Assembly: GCF_001424345.1 (NCBI RefSeq)
Contig: NZ_LMPF01000012.1
Span: forward strand, 187,662 to 251,661
Origin: Burkholderia sp. Leaf177
GTDB lineage: Bacteria > Pseudomonadota > Gammaproteobacteria > Burkholderiales > Burkholderiaceae
Length of the DNA stretch: 64,000 nt
Direction of reading: 5' to 3'
The translations under genes were made by a program, and so were the position numbers. Of the stretch, positions 53,625 through 62,435 are shown in pieces (position 1 is the first letter of the stretch; the number at the start of each line of letters is the position of its first letter). Under the pieces are notes generated by a model. The model searched no databases. It was not told where the DNA came from and worked only from the letters and a program-made list of their open reading frames with translations.

Positions 53625-54686
53625 TTACGAAATGATCCACGAATTGAAGCGCTCGGTGACCTTTTGTCGATTCTCTTGCCACCATTGCGGACTCGGCAGC
53701 TTCATGTCGCGGATGTTGTCCGGCGCGGTCGGCAGCAAAGCGGTGCGCTGCGGCGGGATGGCCTCGAACGACTTGCGATTAGTCGGTCCGTAAGCCAAGG
53801 TCTGGGTAAGAACGGCCTGACGTTTTGCGTCAGCACAGAAGCGCACGAACTGCTTCGCCATCTCGGCACGCGGCGTGCCTTTGGGAATACCCCATCCTTC
53901 GATTGAATAAAGGCCTTGATTCCATACGATCTTGACGGGCGCACCGCCGTCGATTGCCGACTGCGCGCGGCCGTTCCACAGCGAGATCAAATCGACGTCG
54001 CCACTCTGAATGGCTTGCATGGACTGAGCGCCCGAAGTCCACCAGATCGCCACATGCGGCTTGATCTTGTCGAGACTCTTGAATGCGCGGTCGACGTCGA
54101 GCGGATAGAGTTTGTCGAGCGGAACACCGTCGGCGAGAAGCGCCTGCTCCAGTGTGTCGAGCGGGCTGCGCCGCAGGCAGCGGCGACCGGGAAAACGCTT
54201 GACGTCCCAGAAGTCCGCCCACGATTTCGGACCGTTTGCCTGGAATTTATCGGTGCGATAAGCGAGCACGGTCGAATACACGTCCACGCCCAGCCAGTTG
54301 GGCGTGATCGCTTCGGGCATCACATCTGGGAAGTCCGACGGCTTGAGGCCGATCGGTTCCATCAGGCCTTTCGCTTCGAGGTACGGAATGTCAGCGGAGA
54401 GCGTGAGGGTCGTCACATCCCACACGTAGTTCTTCGTCTTCACCATTGCTTCGAACTGCGCGACCGGTTGCGACTCGCGTGCGACGCTTACCACCTTGAT
54501 GCCCGTCGCTTTTTCGAACGGATCGTAAAACGCTTGCCGATACGCCGTGGTGTATGGGCCGCCCGGATCCGACACCACGATCTGCTTGTCGTCCGCGCGA
54601 ACCAGCACGGGCATGGCACCCGCGAGCGCGAGCGCTCCTGCACCCTGCAATATCCTGCGCCGCTTTTCATTGAAGTGTTGCGTCAT
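53625..54686 (-). CDS. Extracellular solute-binding protein, ABC transporter
   Basis: A 353-residue periplasmic binding protein of the PotD/spermidine-putrescine-like family. The N-terminus carries a Tat-like signal, RRRILQGAGALALAGAMPVLVRA. The mature domain shows VVSDPGGPYTTAYRQAFYDPFEKATGIKV and WWTSGAQSMQAIQSGDVDLISLWNGRAQSAIDGG, typical of this family. With the ATPase and permease it forms one importer. Family members bind polyamines but also small organic acids and phosphonates; given the CoA ligase and hydratase partners, an acid ligand is likely here. Confidence 0.92.
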   Translation of the reverse strand: MTQHFNEKRRRILQGAGALALAGAMPVLVRADDKQIVVSDPGGPYTTAYRQAFYDPFEKATGIKVVSVARESQPVAQFEAMVKTKNYVWDVTTLTLSADIPYLEAKGLMEPIGLKPSDFPDVMPEAITPNWLGVDVYSTVLAYRTDKFQANGPKSWADFWDVKRFPGRRCLRRSPLDTLEQALLADGVPLDKLYPLDVDRAFKSLDKIKPHVAIWWTSGAQSMQAIQSGDVDLISLWNGRAQSAIDGGAPVKIVWNQGLYSIEGWGIPKGTPRAEMAKQFVRFCADAKRQAVLTQTLAYGPTNRKSFEAIPPQRTALLPTAPDNIRDMKLPSPQWWQENRQKVTERFNSWIIS

Positions 54687-54733
54687 TGCGATGGTCTCCC
54701 GCTCGATGGTTCAGTGGATGAAACGCAGCCGGC

Positions 54734-55495
54734 TCACTTCGCGCGCTTGCGGAAGAACTCTTCCATCATGCGGGCGGGTTCGCCCGAGTCGTAGGCTTCG
54801 CGCTGAATGCGGGCGCCCGCTTCAATGCAGTCCTGGAAGCCCGGCTCGGTCATCTCACGGAAACGCTGTTTATCCAGACGCATTGCAACCGGGGGTTTAT
54901 TTCCCAGTTCGATCGCGATCTCGAGCGCTTTTTCCAGCACTTTTTCTTCAGCAACAATGTGATGAATGAGGCCGATCTGCTTGCACTCTTCGGCGTCCAT
55001 CAGGCGGCCCGTGAGCGTCAGTTCGATCGTGCGTGACATGCCGAGCATCGAATTCATGATCCAGGGACCGGTCGTACTCGCAATGCCCGCGTTGATTTCC
55101 GGCTGGCCCATGCGCACGCCCGGATGGCCTACGCGGATATCGCCAAGCAGCGCCACCTGGAATGCCGAGCCCGCTGCCGTGCCGTTCAACGCCATCACCA
55201 GCGGCTTCTTCAGGCCGCGCAACGCGGCGTAGTAGCGCTGCCATTCCTTGACCCAGGCGACCGCACGTTCCCCGTCGAAATCATGTGCTTCCGAGAGATC
55301 CTGCCCTGCCGAGAAGGCACGATTGCCCGCGCCCGTCATGATGATTGCGGCGACTTCTTCGTCGGCGTCAAAACGCTCCAATGCCTCGATGATTGCTTCG
55401 CGCATCGGCGTGGTCCAGGCGTTGAGCTTGTCCGGGCGATTGAGCGTGATGATCGCAACCCGGTCATGGCGGGATACCAGAATGTCTTCGGTCAT
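54734..55495 (-). CDS. Enoyl-CoA hydratase/isomerase family protein
   Basis: A 253-residue crotonase-fold protein. GAGNRAFSAGQDLSE and ALNGTAAGSAFQVALLGDIRVG are the CoA-binding and oxyanion segments, and GQPEINAGIASTTGPWIM lies where family members carry a catalytic Glu. It can hydrate, isomerise or cleave a CoA thioester, for example a hydroxycinnamoyl-CoA. It is first in the operon, 47 bases before the binding-protein gene. A perfect inverted repeat (55653-55670) lies in the upstream region. Confidence 0.9.
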   Translation of the reverse strand: MTEDILVSRHDRVAIITLNRPDKLNAWTTPMREAIIEALERFDADEEVAAIIMTGAGNRAFSAGQDLSEAHDFDGERAVAWVKEWQRYYAALRGLKKPLVMALNGTAAGSAFQVALLGDIRVGHPGVRMGQPEINAGIASTTGPWIMNSMLGMSRTIELTLTGRLMDAEECKQIGLIHHIVAEEKVLEKALEIAIELGNKPPVAMRLDKQRFREMTEPGFQDCIEAGARIQREAYDSGEPARMMEEFFRKRAK

Positions 55496-55844
55496 TTTTT
55501 ATCGCATCGCAATAGTTGTTGGGTGACATTCAATATACGTTGAGTAAAAAACGAGCGCAAGGGAGAGTTTTCATCGATGCGGAAAAACCGTCGTTACAGC
55601 AGCGACCGGTCGCGTCGATGCCTTTTCGCACCTGACGTCCGTGCAAAAACAGGTATCTGACGGCAGATACTTTCTTAATGTTTAGATGGATACCGGCGCA
55701 AAACCTCAACTTGCGGGAGTTAAGGTGCGGGCCACGGCTGGCCTGTGTTTGAATGCCGGATTAGCTGATGGGCTTAGTTCGAAACCCCGTGGATTGCTCG
55801 CGGGGCTCGCCTGCTGGGACTGATTTGCTCGGTGGCAAAAGCGT
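55496..55844. other. Upstream region of the hydratase/ABC operon
   Basis: About 350 bases without a gene between the enoyl-CoA hydratase start and the DoxX-like gene end. It holds the operon promoter, a TCAA...TTGA element near 55531-55544 and a perfect 18-base palindrome described separately. The right end is the downstream flank of the DoxX-like gene. Confidence 0.5.
55653..55670. promoter_or_regulatory. Palindrome upstream of the hydratase/ABC operon
   Basis: GTATCTG (55653-55659) and CAGATAC (55664-55670) form perfect 7-base arms around ACGG, 158 bases before the first start codon. It is a candidate site for the IclR regulator encoded at the far end of the operon, judged on symmetry. Confidence 0.4.
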
Positions 55845-56195
55845 TCAAATGTGAACCGCTGCGGTAATCACAACGAGCGCGGTGAAAACCAGCGCCGGGG
55901 CAAGATGCTTGAACGGTTCCCGATTCCGCAGCAATGTGAAAAGCGTCCCAATCATGATTGCGCTGGCTAGCGTGAGGCCTAAAGGTCTCGTGTGCAGTCC
56001 GAAAATAAGCGCTGCACTGAGCAACTCCAGAGCGCCACAGAACAATCGAAACCATGCCGGAAAACCCCAGCGCGCAAAGTCGCGCTTCACCGCGCCGAGT
56101 CCCGCGAGGTTGACCATTCCGGCAATCACGAACAACGCCGCTACGATCATGGCGAGAGCCGATTCGAAGGGTTGAGTGCTGAACATCGTCGTCAC
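55845..56195 (-). CDS. DoxX-like small membrane protein
   Basis: A 116-residue membrane protein with four hydrophobic segments (ALAMIVAALFVIAGMVNLAG, WFRLFCGALELLSAALIFGL, LGLTLASAIMIGTLFTLL and LAPALVFTALVVITAAV), the layout of DoxX/DoxX-like proteins. I use the GTG at 56195, which overlaps the epimerase-like stop codon as GTGA; an ATG at 56186 is nearly as good. The family includes oxidoreductase-associated membrane subunits of unknown substrate. It should be co-translated with the epimerase-like gene and regulated by the TetR protein beyond it. Confidence 0.82.
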   Translation of the reverse strand: MTTMFSTQPFESALAMIVAALFVIAGMVNLAGLGAVKRDFARWGFPAWFRLFCGALELLSAALIFGLHTRPLGLTLASAIMIGTLFTLLRNREPFKHLAPALVFTALVVITAAVHI

Positions 56196-57115
56196 GCTTC
56201 GTTGCCCGGTTGGAAGTGCTCCCGCGCGGAAAGGTCCGCGATCAAGCCGGGACCTTTGGGTTTCCACACGAGGGCTTCCCGAGCACGCTCGCCGCTGATG
56301 GTTTGATCTAGCGCCAGTGCGTCTGCGAAAGGTCCCAGCGATTTACGAGCATCGTCGAGTGGCCAAAGATCGACGCGCTCGGCGCCGACCGAAGCCCGAA
56401 TCGCTTCACCGATTTCGGCGATGGCAACAGCCTCTTCCGCGACGACGTTAAATATCTGTCCCGCGACTCGGCTGTCCCCGCTTGTCGCCCGCTCGACCGC
56501 GCTCAGGTAGGCCATGGCGAGATCATCGACGTGAACAGCAGGCCAGTGGTTGCGACCATGACCGATAATCCTCACCGTGCCCGTCTGACGGACCATGCCC
56601 GCATGCATGCCGAAGACGCCGCCGCCGTAGCCGTGCACCATCGCCGGCCTGAGGACCACTGCGGCAATCGAACGGCGTGCTGCCAGCGCCATAACCTGTT
56701 GCTCCACTGCGGGCCGCCAGGCGACAAGCGGCGTGGGGTTCAGCGCCGACGCTTCAGTTGCAGGCTGCCCTTTTGTATTGCCGTAGACCCAGGTCCCCGA
56801 TGTATAGACAAACGCCGCGCCCGGATGCAAATGCGAAAGCATGCCAACGATCGCAGCCTCATCGACAGCCCCGGCGGAAGCATCGTTGGTCGATGCGGTG
56901 TGCACCACACCATCGGCGGCACCGGCCGCGCCCGTAAATGACTGCGGCTCACGCAAGTCGCCGACATGCAGGTTCACACCGAGACGAGCCAGCGTGGCCG
57001 CGGCCATCGACTTCTCGTCGCGCACGAGCGCAGTCACGCGATGACCCAGACCGATCGCCTTGCGCGCGACTGCTTGCCCGACAAAGCCCGTACCACCTGT
57101 AATAAATAGTTCCAT
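56192..57115 (-). CDS. NAD-dependent epimerase/dehydratase family (extended SDR)
   Basis: A 307-residue extended SDR. The cofactor motif ITGGTGFVGQAVARKAI is at the N-terminus (GxxGxxG), VHTASTNDAS follows, and YTSGTWVYGN carries a catalytic-region Thr/Tyr. The C-terminal part (VDLWPLDDARKSLGPFADALALDQTISGERAREALVWKPKGPG) is typical of NAD-dependent epimerase-like or dihydroflavonol-reductase-like proteins. The substrate is unknown. It is followed by the overlapping DoxX-like gene and faces a TetR regulator across two operator-like palindromes. Confidence 0.88.
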   Translation of the reverse strand: MELFITGGTGFVGQAVARKAIGLGHRVTALVRDEKSMAAATLARLGVNLHVGDLREPQSFTGAAGAADGVVHTASTNDASAGAVDEAAIVGMLSHLHPGAAFVYTSGTWVYGNTKGQPATEASALNPTPLVAWRPAVEQQVMALAARRSIAAVVLRPAMVHGYGGGVFGMHAGMVRQTGTVRIIGHGRNHWPAVHVDDLAMAYLSAVERATSGDSRVAGQIFNVVAEEAVAIAEIGEAIRASVGAERVDLWPLDDARKSLGPFADALALDQTISGERAREALVWKPKGPGLIADLSAREHFQPGNEA

Positions 57116-57159
57116 GGAATGCCCCTTGATAACTGCTTGAAAAGATGACGATTCATTCG

Positions 57160-57213
57160 ACGAGACTAATCAGTCTCGTTTGCGTAAATCTAAACGAGAC
57201 TGACCAGTCTTGT
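57160..57213. promoter_or_regulatory. Two palindromic TetR operators
   Basis: ACGAGACTAATCAGTCTCGT (57160-57179) is a perfect 20-base palindrome with 8-base arms. ACGAGACTGACCAGTCTTGT (57194-57213) is a near copy with one mismatch in symmetry. Start-to-start spacing is 34 bases. They fill the 129-base gap between the divergent epimerase-like and TetR genes, an ideal place for autoregulation and repression of both. Confidence 0.82.
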
Positions 57214-57244
57214 CAACCATGCGACGATCTGTTATCTATCTGAA

Positions 57245-57850
57245 ATGACCACACCCACTCTCCCCGACTTGAGCCCGCTGCAACGCCGTAAGCGGTCCGC
57301 CATCATCGAAGGCGCAAAAGCCGTTTTCTTGAGCCAGGGTTTTGGCCTGGCGACAATGGACGATGTCGCCGCTGCCGCGGGCGTCGGCAAGCAGACGGTC
57401 TATCGGCACTTCAAGTCGAAGGAGGCGCTTTTTGTAGGTTTGGTGAGCGAGATGTGCGCGCAGGTGGGCGCAATGCTTGCCGGCGCTCAAGGCGAGCAAA
57501 CGGACGACGCGCCCGAAGTCGCGTTGCGTGAGTTGGGATGGTTGCTGGCACGCAGCCTTATTACGCTGGACATGCTGCGGCTATATCGCGCGATCGTAGC
57601 TGAGGCCGAGCGTCTTCCGGAACTCGGCCAGGTGTTCTACGAAAATGGCGCGAAGGTCGTGCGTTCGTTTGCTGCAAACATCTTGCGAGCGCGAATGAAC
57701 GAGTCGGCTGCTGTCATACGCGCCGCGACATTTGTTCAATTGGTGTTAGGCGACGCGTATCTGGAATTGTCGATCGGCTTCGCGGTGCCCAATGTTGAAG
57801 CGCGGTTTGCGGCGCAAATTGACGAGGCCGTGGCGGCCGCGCTTCGCTAA
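57245..57850 (+). CDS. TetR family transcriptional regulator
   Basis: A 201-residue TetR regulator. HTH: ATMDDVAAAAGVGKQTVYRHFKSKEALF; the C-terminal part (RELGWLLARSLITLDMLRLYRAIVAEAERLPELG) matches the AefR-like ligand domain often seen in this family. Two palindromes lie in the gap before it and are the expected binding sites. It should repress itself and the epimerase-like/DoxX-like operon on the other strand. The inducing ligand is unknown. Confidence 0.94.
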   Translation: MTTPTLPDLSPLQRRKRSAIIEGAKAVFLSQGFGLATMDDVAAAAGVGKQTVYRHFKSKEALFVGLVSEMCAQVGAMLAGAQGEQTDDAPEVALRELGWLLARSLITLDMLRLYRAIVAEAERLPELGQVFYENGAKVVRSFAANILRARMNESAAVIRAATFVQLVLGDAYLELSIGFAVPNVEARFAAQIDEAVAAALR

Positions 57851-57899
57851 GAAAGGATGACTTGACGGGAACCGATAGCTTCGGATTCGCAGTCCTCGG

Positions 57900-58655
57900 T
57901 TATCCGATTTGCACGCTTGCACCGCCGTCAGCCATGACGACAGAGCCGACCATAAAGCTTGCTCTATCCGAAGCCAGGAACGCGACGATTTCCGCTATCT
58001 CTTCGGGGTTCGCCGCCCGGCCTATCGGCGCAGTTTTGCCGTGCTCGGCCAGGAATTCGCGTCCATCTTCGCGAAAGTGGTTAAGCAAGTTAGTCACGAC
58101 GTCACCCACCCCGATCGCATTCACGCGAATACCATGACCAATGGCTTCCAATGCCTGCGTTCTCGTTAGTTGCGCCAATGCGCCCTTGGACGCGGTGTAA
58201 GCGGCAATACCGGGAAACGCGAAATAAGAAGCGTACGAAGCGATGTTGACAATGGCACCTGATTTCCTGACCATCATCGCTTTCATTGCCTCGCGCGAAT
58301 GCAAAAATGCTCCAGTGACATTGGTTTCCATCTGCCACTCCCAGTCCTTTCGCGTCATGTCGACAATGTTCTTATACAAGATACGTCCGGCATTGTTGAC
58401 CAGGACGTCCAGCTTGCCGAATCGGGAAATTGCCAATTCAACTACGCTTTCTGCAACACCATCTTGCGTGATGTCCGCCACGAACGGCACCATTCCTTCA
58501 CGCGTCAGGTCTTTGACTGCCGGGTCAATATCTTCGGCAATTACCAAGGCACCGCGTGCGTGGAGGAGCTCGGCGATGGCGCGGCCAATGCCGCTGGCCG
58601 CACCCGTTACGATGACCGCTTTCCCTTCAACCTCGTTGATTAAAGGCGTGTTCAT
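57900..58655 (-). CDS. SDR family oxidoreductase
   Basis: A 251-residue classical SDR: TGAASGIG cofactor loop, LVNNAGRI, NIASYASYFAFPG with the catalytic Ser, YTASK Tyr/Lys pair, and ASFMVGSVVMADGGASVQIG at the end. It is close to 3-oxoacyl-ACP reductase-like SDRs. It is divergent from the AraC regulator at 58836, with about 180 bases between starts, so that regulator likely controls it. The right-hand neighbour, TetR, converges on it and ends 49 bases away. Confidence 0.9.
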   Translation of the reverse strand: MNTPLINEVEGKAVIVTGAASGIGRAIAELLHARGALVIAEDIDPAVKDLTREGMVPFVADITQDGVAESVVELAISRFGKLDVLVNNAGRILYKNIVDMTRKDWEWQMETNVTGAFLHSREAMKAMMVRKSGAIVNIASYASYFAFPGIAAYTASKGALAQLTRTQALEAIGHGIRVNAIGVGDVVTNLLNHFREDGREFLAEHGKTAPIGRAANPEEIAEIVAFLASDRASFMVGSVVMADGGASVQIG

Positions 58656-58835
58656 AGTGTCTTCCTTTACGATGTATAGAGATGCTGATTGATCCGGCGC
58701 CCTCTTCCATAAGGCATTTGAACGCTGGCCGATCAGTGAGACCAGATTGCCTTCGTTATCGATCGGGGTCGCTCGGCGCTTTGCTATTACTATCGCAATC
58801 TTGCTATCGGACTGGACATGCCTTTGGAGGCGTTA

Positions 58836-59762
58836 ATGACTGACCCGATCCGATCATCCGCGGTCGCTTTCCAGGAGCGAATACCTGGCGGCCTTATCAA
58901 AGAGCATTACGCGCAGTCCTCTAACGATGTTTTCGTGCAGTTATTGTCACGACGACGCCATCAGGAAAGCATCGTGATTCCAGCGGTTCCCGAGCCTTTG
59001 CTGGTGTGGGTGACTTCAGGCATTGCGATGGTCGAAGAGAGGCAAGCCGGCGGTGAATGGCAAGCCAATCGTGTTGAAGCAGGCGACTTTTTTCTCACGA
59101 CGGCCGAGGCGCCGACTGAGTTGCGTTGGAAGGCGGAAGGAAAGCAAGCCTTCGAGGTAATGCATATTTATATTGGCTTGGCACTGCTCAAAAGAGCGAT
59201 CCGCGCGACGCTCGGCCGTCAAGATCCCGGGTTTGGGCTTCGCGAGATATCGGGCGAGCGCGATGCAAACCTGTCTTCATTGCTTGAACACATCAAGCGG
59301 GAATTGATAGAACAGGCCAAGCCAAGCAGGGAATACATTTACGGTCTGGCCCAAGCCATGACGATTCATTTGGTTCGAAGCTACCAAAACACGACATCGA
59401 AAAAGAAGGTGTTTCAAGGCGGCCTGCAAGCGTACAAACTGCACCGCGTATTCGACGCCATGAAGAAAGGCTTGCAACAACCGTTCATGCTGAACGAGTA
59501 TTCTCAGATTGCGGGCCTTAGCGAATTTCACTTCAGCCGCGTTTTCAAACAATCGACTGGTGAATCGCCATCCAGCTATTTCATTCGTCTTCGGATCGAA
59601 ACTGCCAAGGACCTTTTGATTGGCAGCGAGTGCAAGATTGTCGATGTGAGTCTTTCCGTCGGCTACACCAGTCCTAGCCATTTTGCGGCATTGTTTCGCG
59701 CCGAAACGGGTGTTTCCCCTGGCGAATATCGCCGGTTATATTCTGAAAAGCTTGTGCGCTAG
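58836..59762 (+). CDS. AraC family transcriptional regulator
   Basis: A 308-residue AraC protein. I start at the ATG at 58836 (MTDPIRSSAVAF), which has GGAGG six bases upstream; an in-frame ATG at 58818 is unsupported. The N-terminal 200 residues form a cupin-like sensor (VVPEPLLVWVTSGIAMVEE-type segment), and the C-terminal double HTH includes MLNEYSQIAGLSEFHFSRVFKQSTG and KIVDVSLSVGYTSPSHFAALFRAETG. It is divergent from an SDR, its likely target. No downstream operon partner is seen. Confidence 0.92.
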   Translation: MTDPIRSSAVAFQERIPGGLIKEHYAQSSNDVFVQLLSRRRHQESIVIPAVPEPLLVWVTSGIAMVEERQAGGEWQANRVEAGDFFLTTAEAPTELRWKAEGKQAFEVMHIYIGLALLKRAIRATLGRQDPGFGLREISGERDANLSSLLEHIKRELIEQAKPSREYIYGLAQAMTIHLVRSYQNTTSKKKVFQGGLQAYKLHRVFDAMKKGLQQPFMLNEYSQIAGLSEFHFSRVFKQSTGESPSSYFIRLRIETAKDLLIGSECKIVDVSLSVGYTSPSHFAALFRAETGVSPGEYRRLYSEKLVR

Positions 59763-59870
59763 CATTTCGTTGCTCGTCTATGTAAAAATGCCCGAGACCC
59801 GTGGAAAGCTTCTTTGAGCGCGGTTCGTGTCAAGCGAGCTTTGATCGCCGTCGGCCCTCATTCGTTCGTC

Positions 59871-61790
59871 TCACTGAATATAATCGCGCGGTTGGATAGT
59901 CAGATCGAGTACCGCACCGCGTCGAAGAACAGTAAGCCTAGTCAATGCATTGCTGCGCGTAAAAAGTGTCGCTCGCGCAGCTAAGACCAAGGGCGCGGAG
60001 ATCTCCTTCCCGTTAATCTCTATCACATGGTCGCCTACGTGTAGTCCCGTTTCGTCGGCGGGAGAATCCTTTGCCACGCGGCTCACAATCGCAACATTAC
60101 CGTCGGCGATGGCGATATCGAAACCTGATCTGTTATAGGGCGCAACGTCGGGACGGGCCTGCAGATCAAGCTGCTTGATCCTTACCCGACGCGCCTTATA
60201 GTCGAACGTTACGACGCAGGAACCAAGGAGTGCGTCGCCCACATCGGCTGCAAATTCCGAATCCGTATTTGGTCCCTTATCGAAGCTTGAAAATATGCCG
60301 ATGGCATCGGAGAAAGTCGTTCCGCCAATCGTCACTGTGGGAATCCGGCCTAGCTTGACCGATCCTCCGCCACCGGCGCCATTTAGCGATCCGCCCGTGT
60401 CGAACAGCCGCTTTGGCACGGCTGCGGGATGAGCGACACTGAACGTGCGATTGACGATCAACGCGCCGTTAAACCCCGTATCGATCCAGAAAAAATCGGC
60501 GACGCCACCCATCGTGCCGCTGACTACGGGAATGCTGTGGTCGAGTGTCATCGGCGATGCGGGTGGATCGTCCGGCGTTGCTTTATACGGCGCGACGGAC
60601 AAGCTCACCGTGCGCTTGGGGAAATCGAATGTGGTCGTGAAACGCGAAAGAACTTCGTAGCCGATAACTCCTGCATTCTTTGGATCGGCTCCTCCTGCAG
60701 CCGAGTCGCTGACAGCAACATACTGGTTCCGCAAATGCGCGGCCCCTAAACGCAGATCTTCGATCCTGGAAAATTGCGTCGCGATTGCAAAACCAGCTAT
60801 GCCCGTGTCGTGTCCCGCACCGGATAGATTCAGTCCAGCGGCTTCGGCGGCGGCGCGCGTCATCGTTAATGTTCCGCCGGTATCGAGCAGGAAGCTGAAT
60901 GGACCTTTCCCGTTGATGAAAACGTCGATCCGTGACTGGCCGGTTGCGGCCATCGGAACGGTTGTGGTGTCGCCTTGATCGATCCAATAATCGCTCAGCG
61001 TGGCATCAGGTGTTTTGGCCTTTTCAGCGACCATTGCCGAGGTGACGTTTGTGTTTACTCGAATGTTGCTTAGATCCCATTGATTGCCATCGCGATCGAC
61101 CAGGCTTTGCTTGAACGGGATGACCCGGGATCCAACGTGACGATAATCTGAATAAGTAGTCGATGCAGTGTCAGGCTCGTCCCTCCGAGTCCAGCGCAGC
61201 GGGAGATGCGTCACGCGAGAAACCCAAACTCTCGTCGGCTTGCCACCTTGCGGCAGGACGTCTAGCACATCCGTTGTCACACCTCGTATTTGCTCGGTTC
61301 TTACCAAGCTGATGTCTGCCGGCCAGCAGGTGTTTGCTATCCCACCGCTCAACCAATATGCATCGCTGACAATGCCTTTGCGAAAGCCTTCGAAATCCGC
61401 TTCGCTGACAACACCATTTGCGTCCTTGGTCCAAACCCGTGAGTCCGATACCCCGAACCCGAAGTTTGCCGGGCCGGCATCGGCTATCTGGATGGTCGCC
61501 GCCCGCTTCAAAGGATCGGTGGCAATAAGAAACTTTCCAACGAATCCCTTTGAACGAACCGTTCCTTCGATGATCAGGGGACGGCCGCAGGTCCGCTCGT
61601 TTAGCGGCTTTCTGGCTTGCTGATCGCGCACGTCCTGGCCCGCATTCAGAGCGTCCTGCGCGGGATCCGCTCGCACGTTGAAGGCCAGTAAAGCGGTCAA
61701 TACCAATACGATCAAAGATGGATATCGGCAAAAGGAATAAACACAGTACCGGCGGCGCAAGGCAGGGACAAGCATGGGCAAGTAATGCAA
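59871..61790 (-). CDS. Retropepsin-like aspartyl protease with PDZ domain, secreted
   Basis: A 639-residue protein with an N-terminal hydrophobic signal (PSLIVLVLTALLAFNVRA). A first region to about residue 280 resembles an outer-membrane lipoprotein carrier-like fold with RVTHLPLRWTRR. Two Asp-Thr-Gly motifs follow: LLDTGGTLTMTR near residue 300 and WIDTGFNGALIVN near 430, so two retropepsin-like lobes are present in one chain. A PDZ domain ends the protein (SRVAKDSPADETGLHVGDHVIEINGKEI). The start may also be the ATG at 61775. It should act in the periplasm or outer membrane; its target is unknown. Confidence 0.8.
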   Translation of the reverse strand: MHYLPMLVPALRRRYCVYSFCRYPSLIVLVLTALLAFNVRADPAQDALNAGQDVRDQQARKPLNERTCGRPLIIEGTVRSKGFVGKFLIATDPLKRAATIQIADAGPANFGFGVSDSRVWTKDANGVVSEADFEGFRKGIVSDAYWLSGGIANTCWPADISLVRTEQIRGVTTDVLDVLPQGGKPTRVWVSRVTHLPLRWTRRDEPDTASTTYSDYRHVGSRVIPFKQSLVDRDGNQWDLSNIRVNTNVTSAMVAEKAKTPDATLSDYWIDQGDTTTVPMAATGQSRIDVFINGKGPFSFLLDTGGTLTMTRAAAEAAGLNLSGAGHDTGIAGFAIATQFSRIEDLRLGAAHLRNQYVAVSDSAAGGADPKNAGVIGYEVLSRFTTTFDFPKRTVSLSVAPYKATPDDPPASPMTLDHSIPVVSGTMGGVADFFWIDTGFNGALIVNRTFSVAHPAAVPKRLFDTGGSLNGAGGGGSVKLGRIPTVTIGGTTFSDAIGIFSSFDKGPNTDSEFAADVGDALLGSCVVTFDYKARRVRIKQLDLQARPDVAPYNRSGFDIAIADGNVAIVSRVAKDSPADETGLHVGDHVIEINGKEISAPLVLAARATLFTRSNALTRLTVLRRGAVLDLTIQPRDYIQ

Positions 61791-62000
61791 AACAGGTCGA
61801 GGGACTTAAATTCTATGGTGCACAAAAATACGCGTCCTGTGAACCGCACCTAAAAACGTTGACCAAGGTTCTGCTTTAACCAACGCCCTCTCAAGTGAAA
61901 CAAGCCTAAATTCACGAATCACCTGCAACCGACCTATGACGTGCCACCTGCTAGGAACGCTCTTTGCGTACAACAGCTAATCTAACTTCAAGGAGCACGC

Positions 62001-62435
62001 ATGACTACGATGACTCTGGCCGACATCGCTAAAACCATGGCAAAAATCGACTTTGCGATGATGTCGACGCGTTCCGCAGATGGTGAAATCGCCAGCCGCC
62101 CAATGAGTAACAATGGCGACGTGGAATACGATGGTGACAGCTACTTCTTCACTTCCGAAGATTCGCACACGGTCGCCGATATCCAGCGCGACGCCGTAGT
62201 CGGTCTTACATTCACGGGGCAAAAGCATCTGCTTGGAAAGCCTGGTTTGTTTCTCGCGATAGAGGGCCGCGCGGAACTCATTCGCGAAAAGCCGGCAATC
62301 AAGGCGCATTGGTCGAAGGAGATTGACCGTTGGTTCGAGGAAGGCTTTAATACACCGGGCGTCGTCTTAATCAGGGTAACGGCAAAACGCCTGCATTACT
62401 GGGATGGTGAGGAAGACGGCGAAGTGGCCCTCTGA
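62001..62435 (+). CDS. Pyridoxamine 5'-phosphate oxidase-fold protein (general stress protein 26-like)
   Basis: A 144-residue flavin/split-barrel protein of the general-stress-protein-26 group: AKIDFAMMSTRSADGEIASRPMSNNGDVEYDGDSYFFTSEDSHTVADI and VGLTFTGQKHLLGKPGLFLAIEGRAELI are hallmark blocks. These bind FMN, F420 or heme-like ligands; the ligand is unspecified. A GGAG site precedes the ATG. A 10-base-pair hairpin lies downstream. It is a single-gene unit next to gene-poor DNA. Confidence 0.9.
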   Translation: MTTMTLADIAKTMAKIDFAMMSTRSADGEIASRPMSNNGDVEYDGDSYFFTSEDSHTVADIQRDAVVGLTFTGQKHLLGKPGLFLAIEGRAELIREKPAIKAHWSKEIDRWFEEGFNTPGVVLIRVTAKRLHYWDGEEDGEVAL

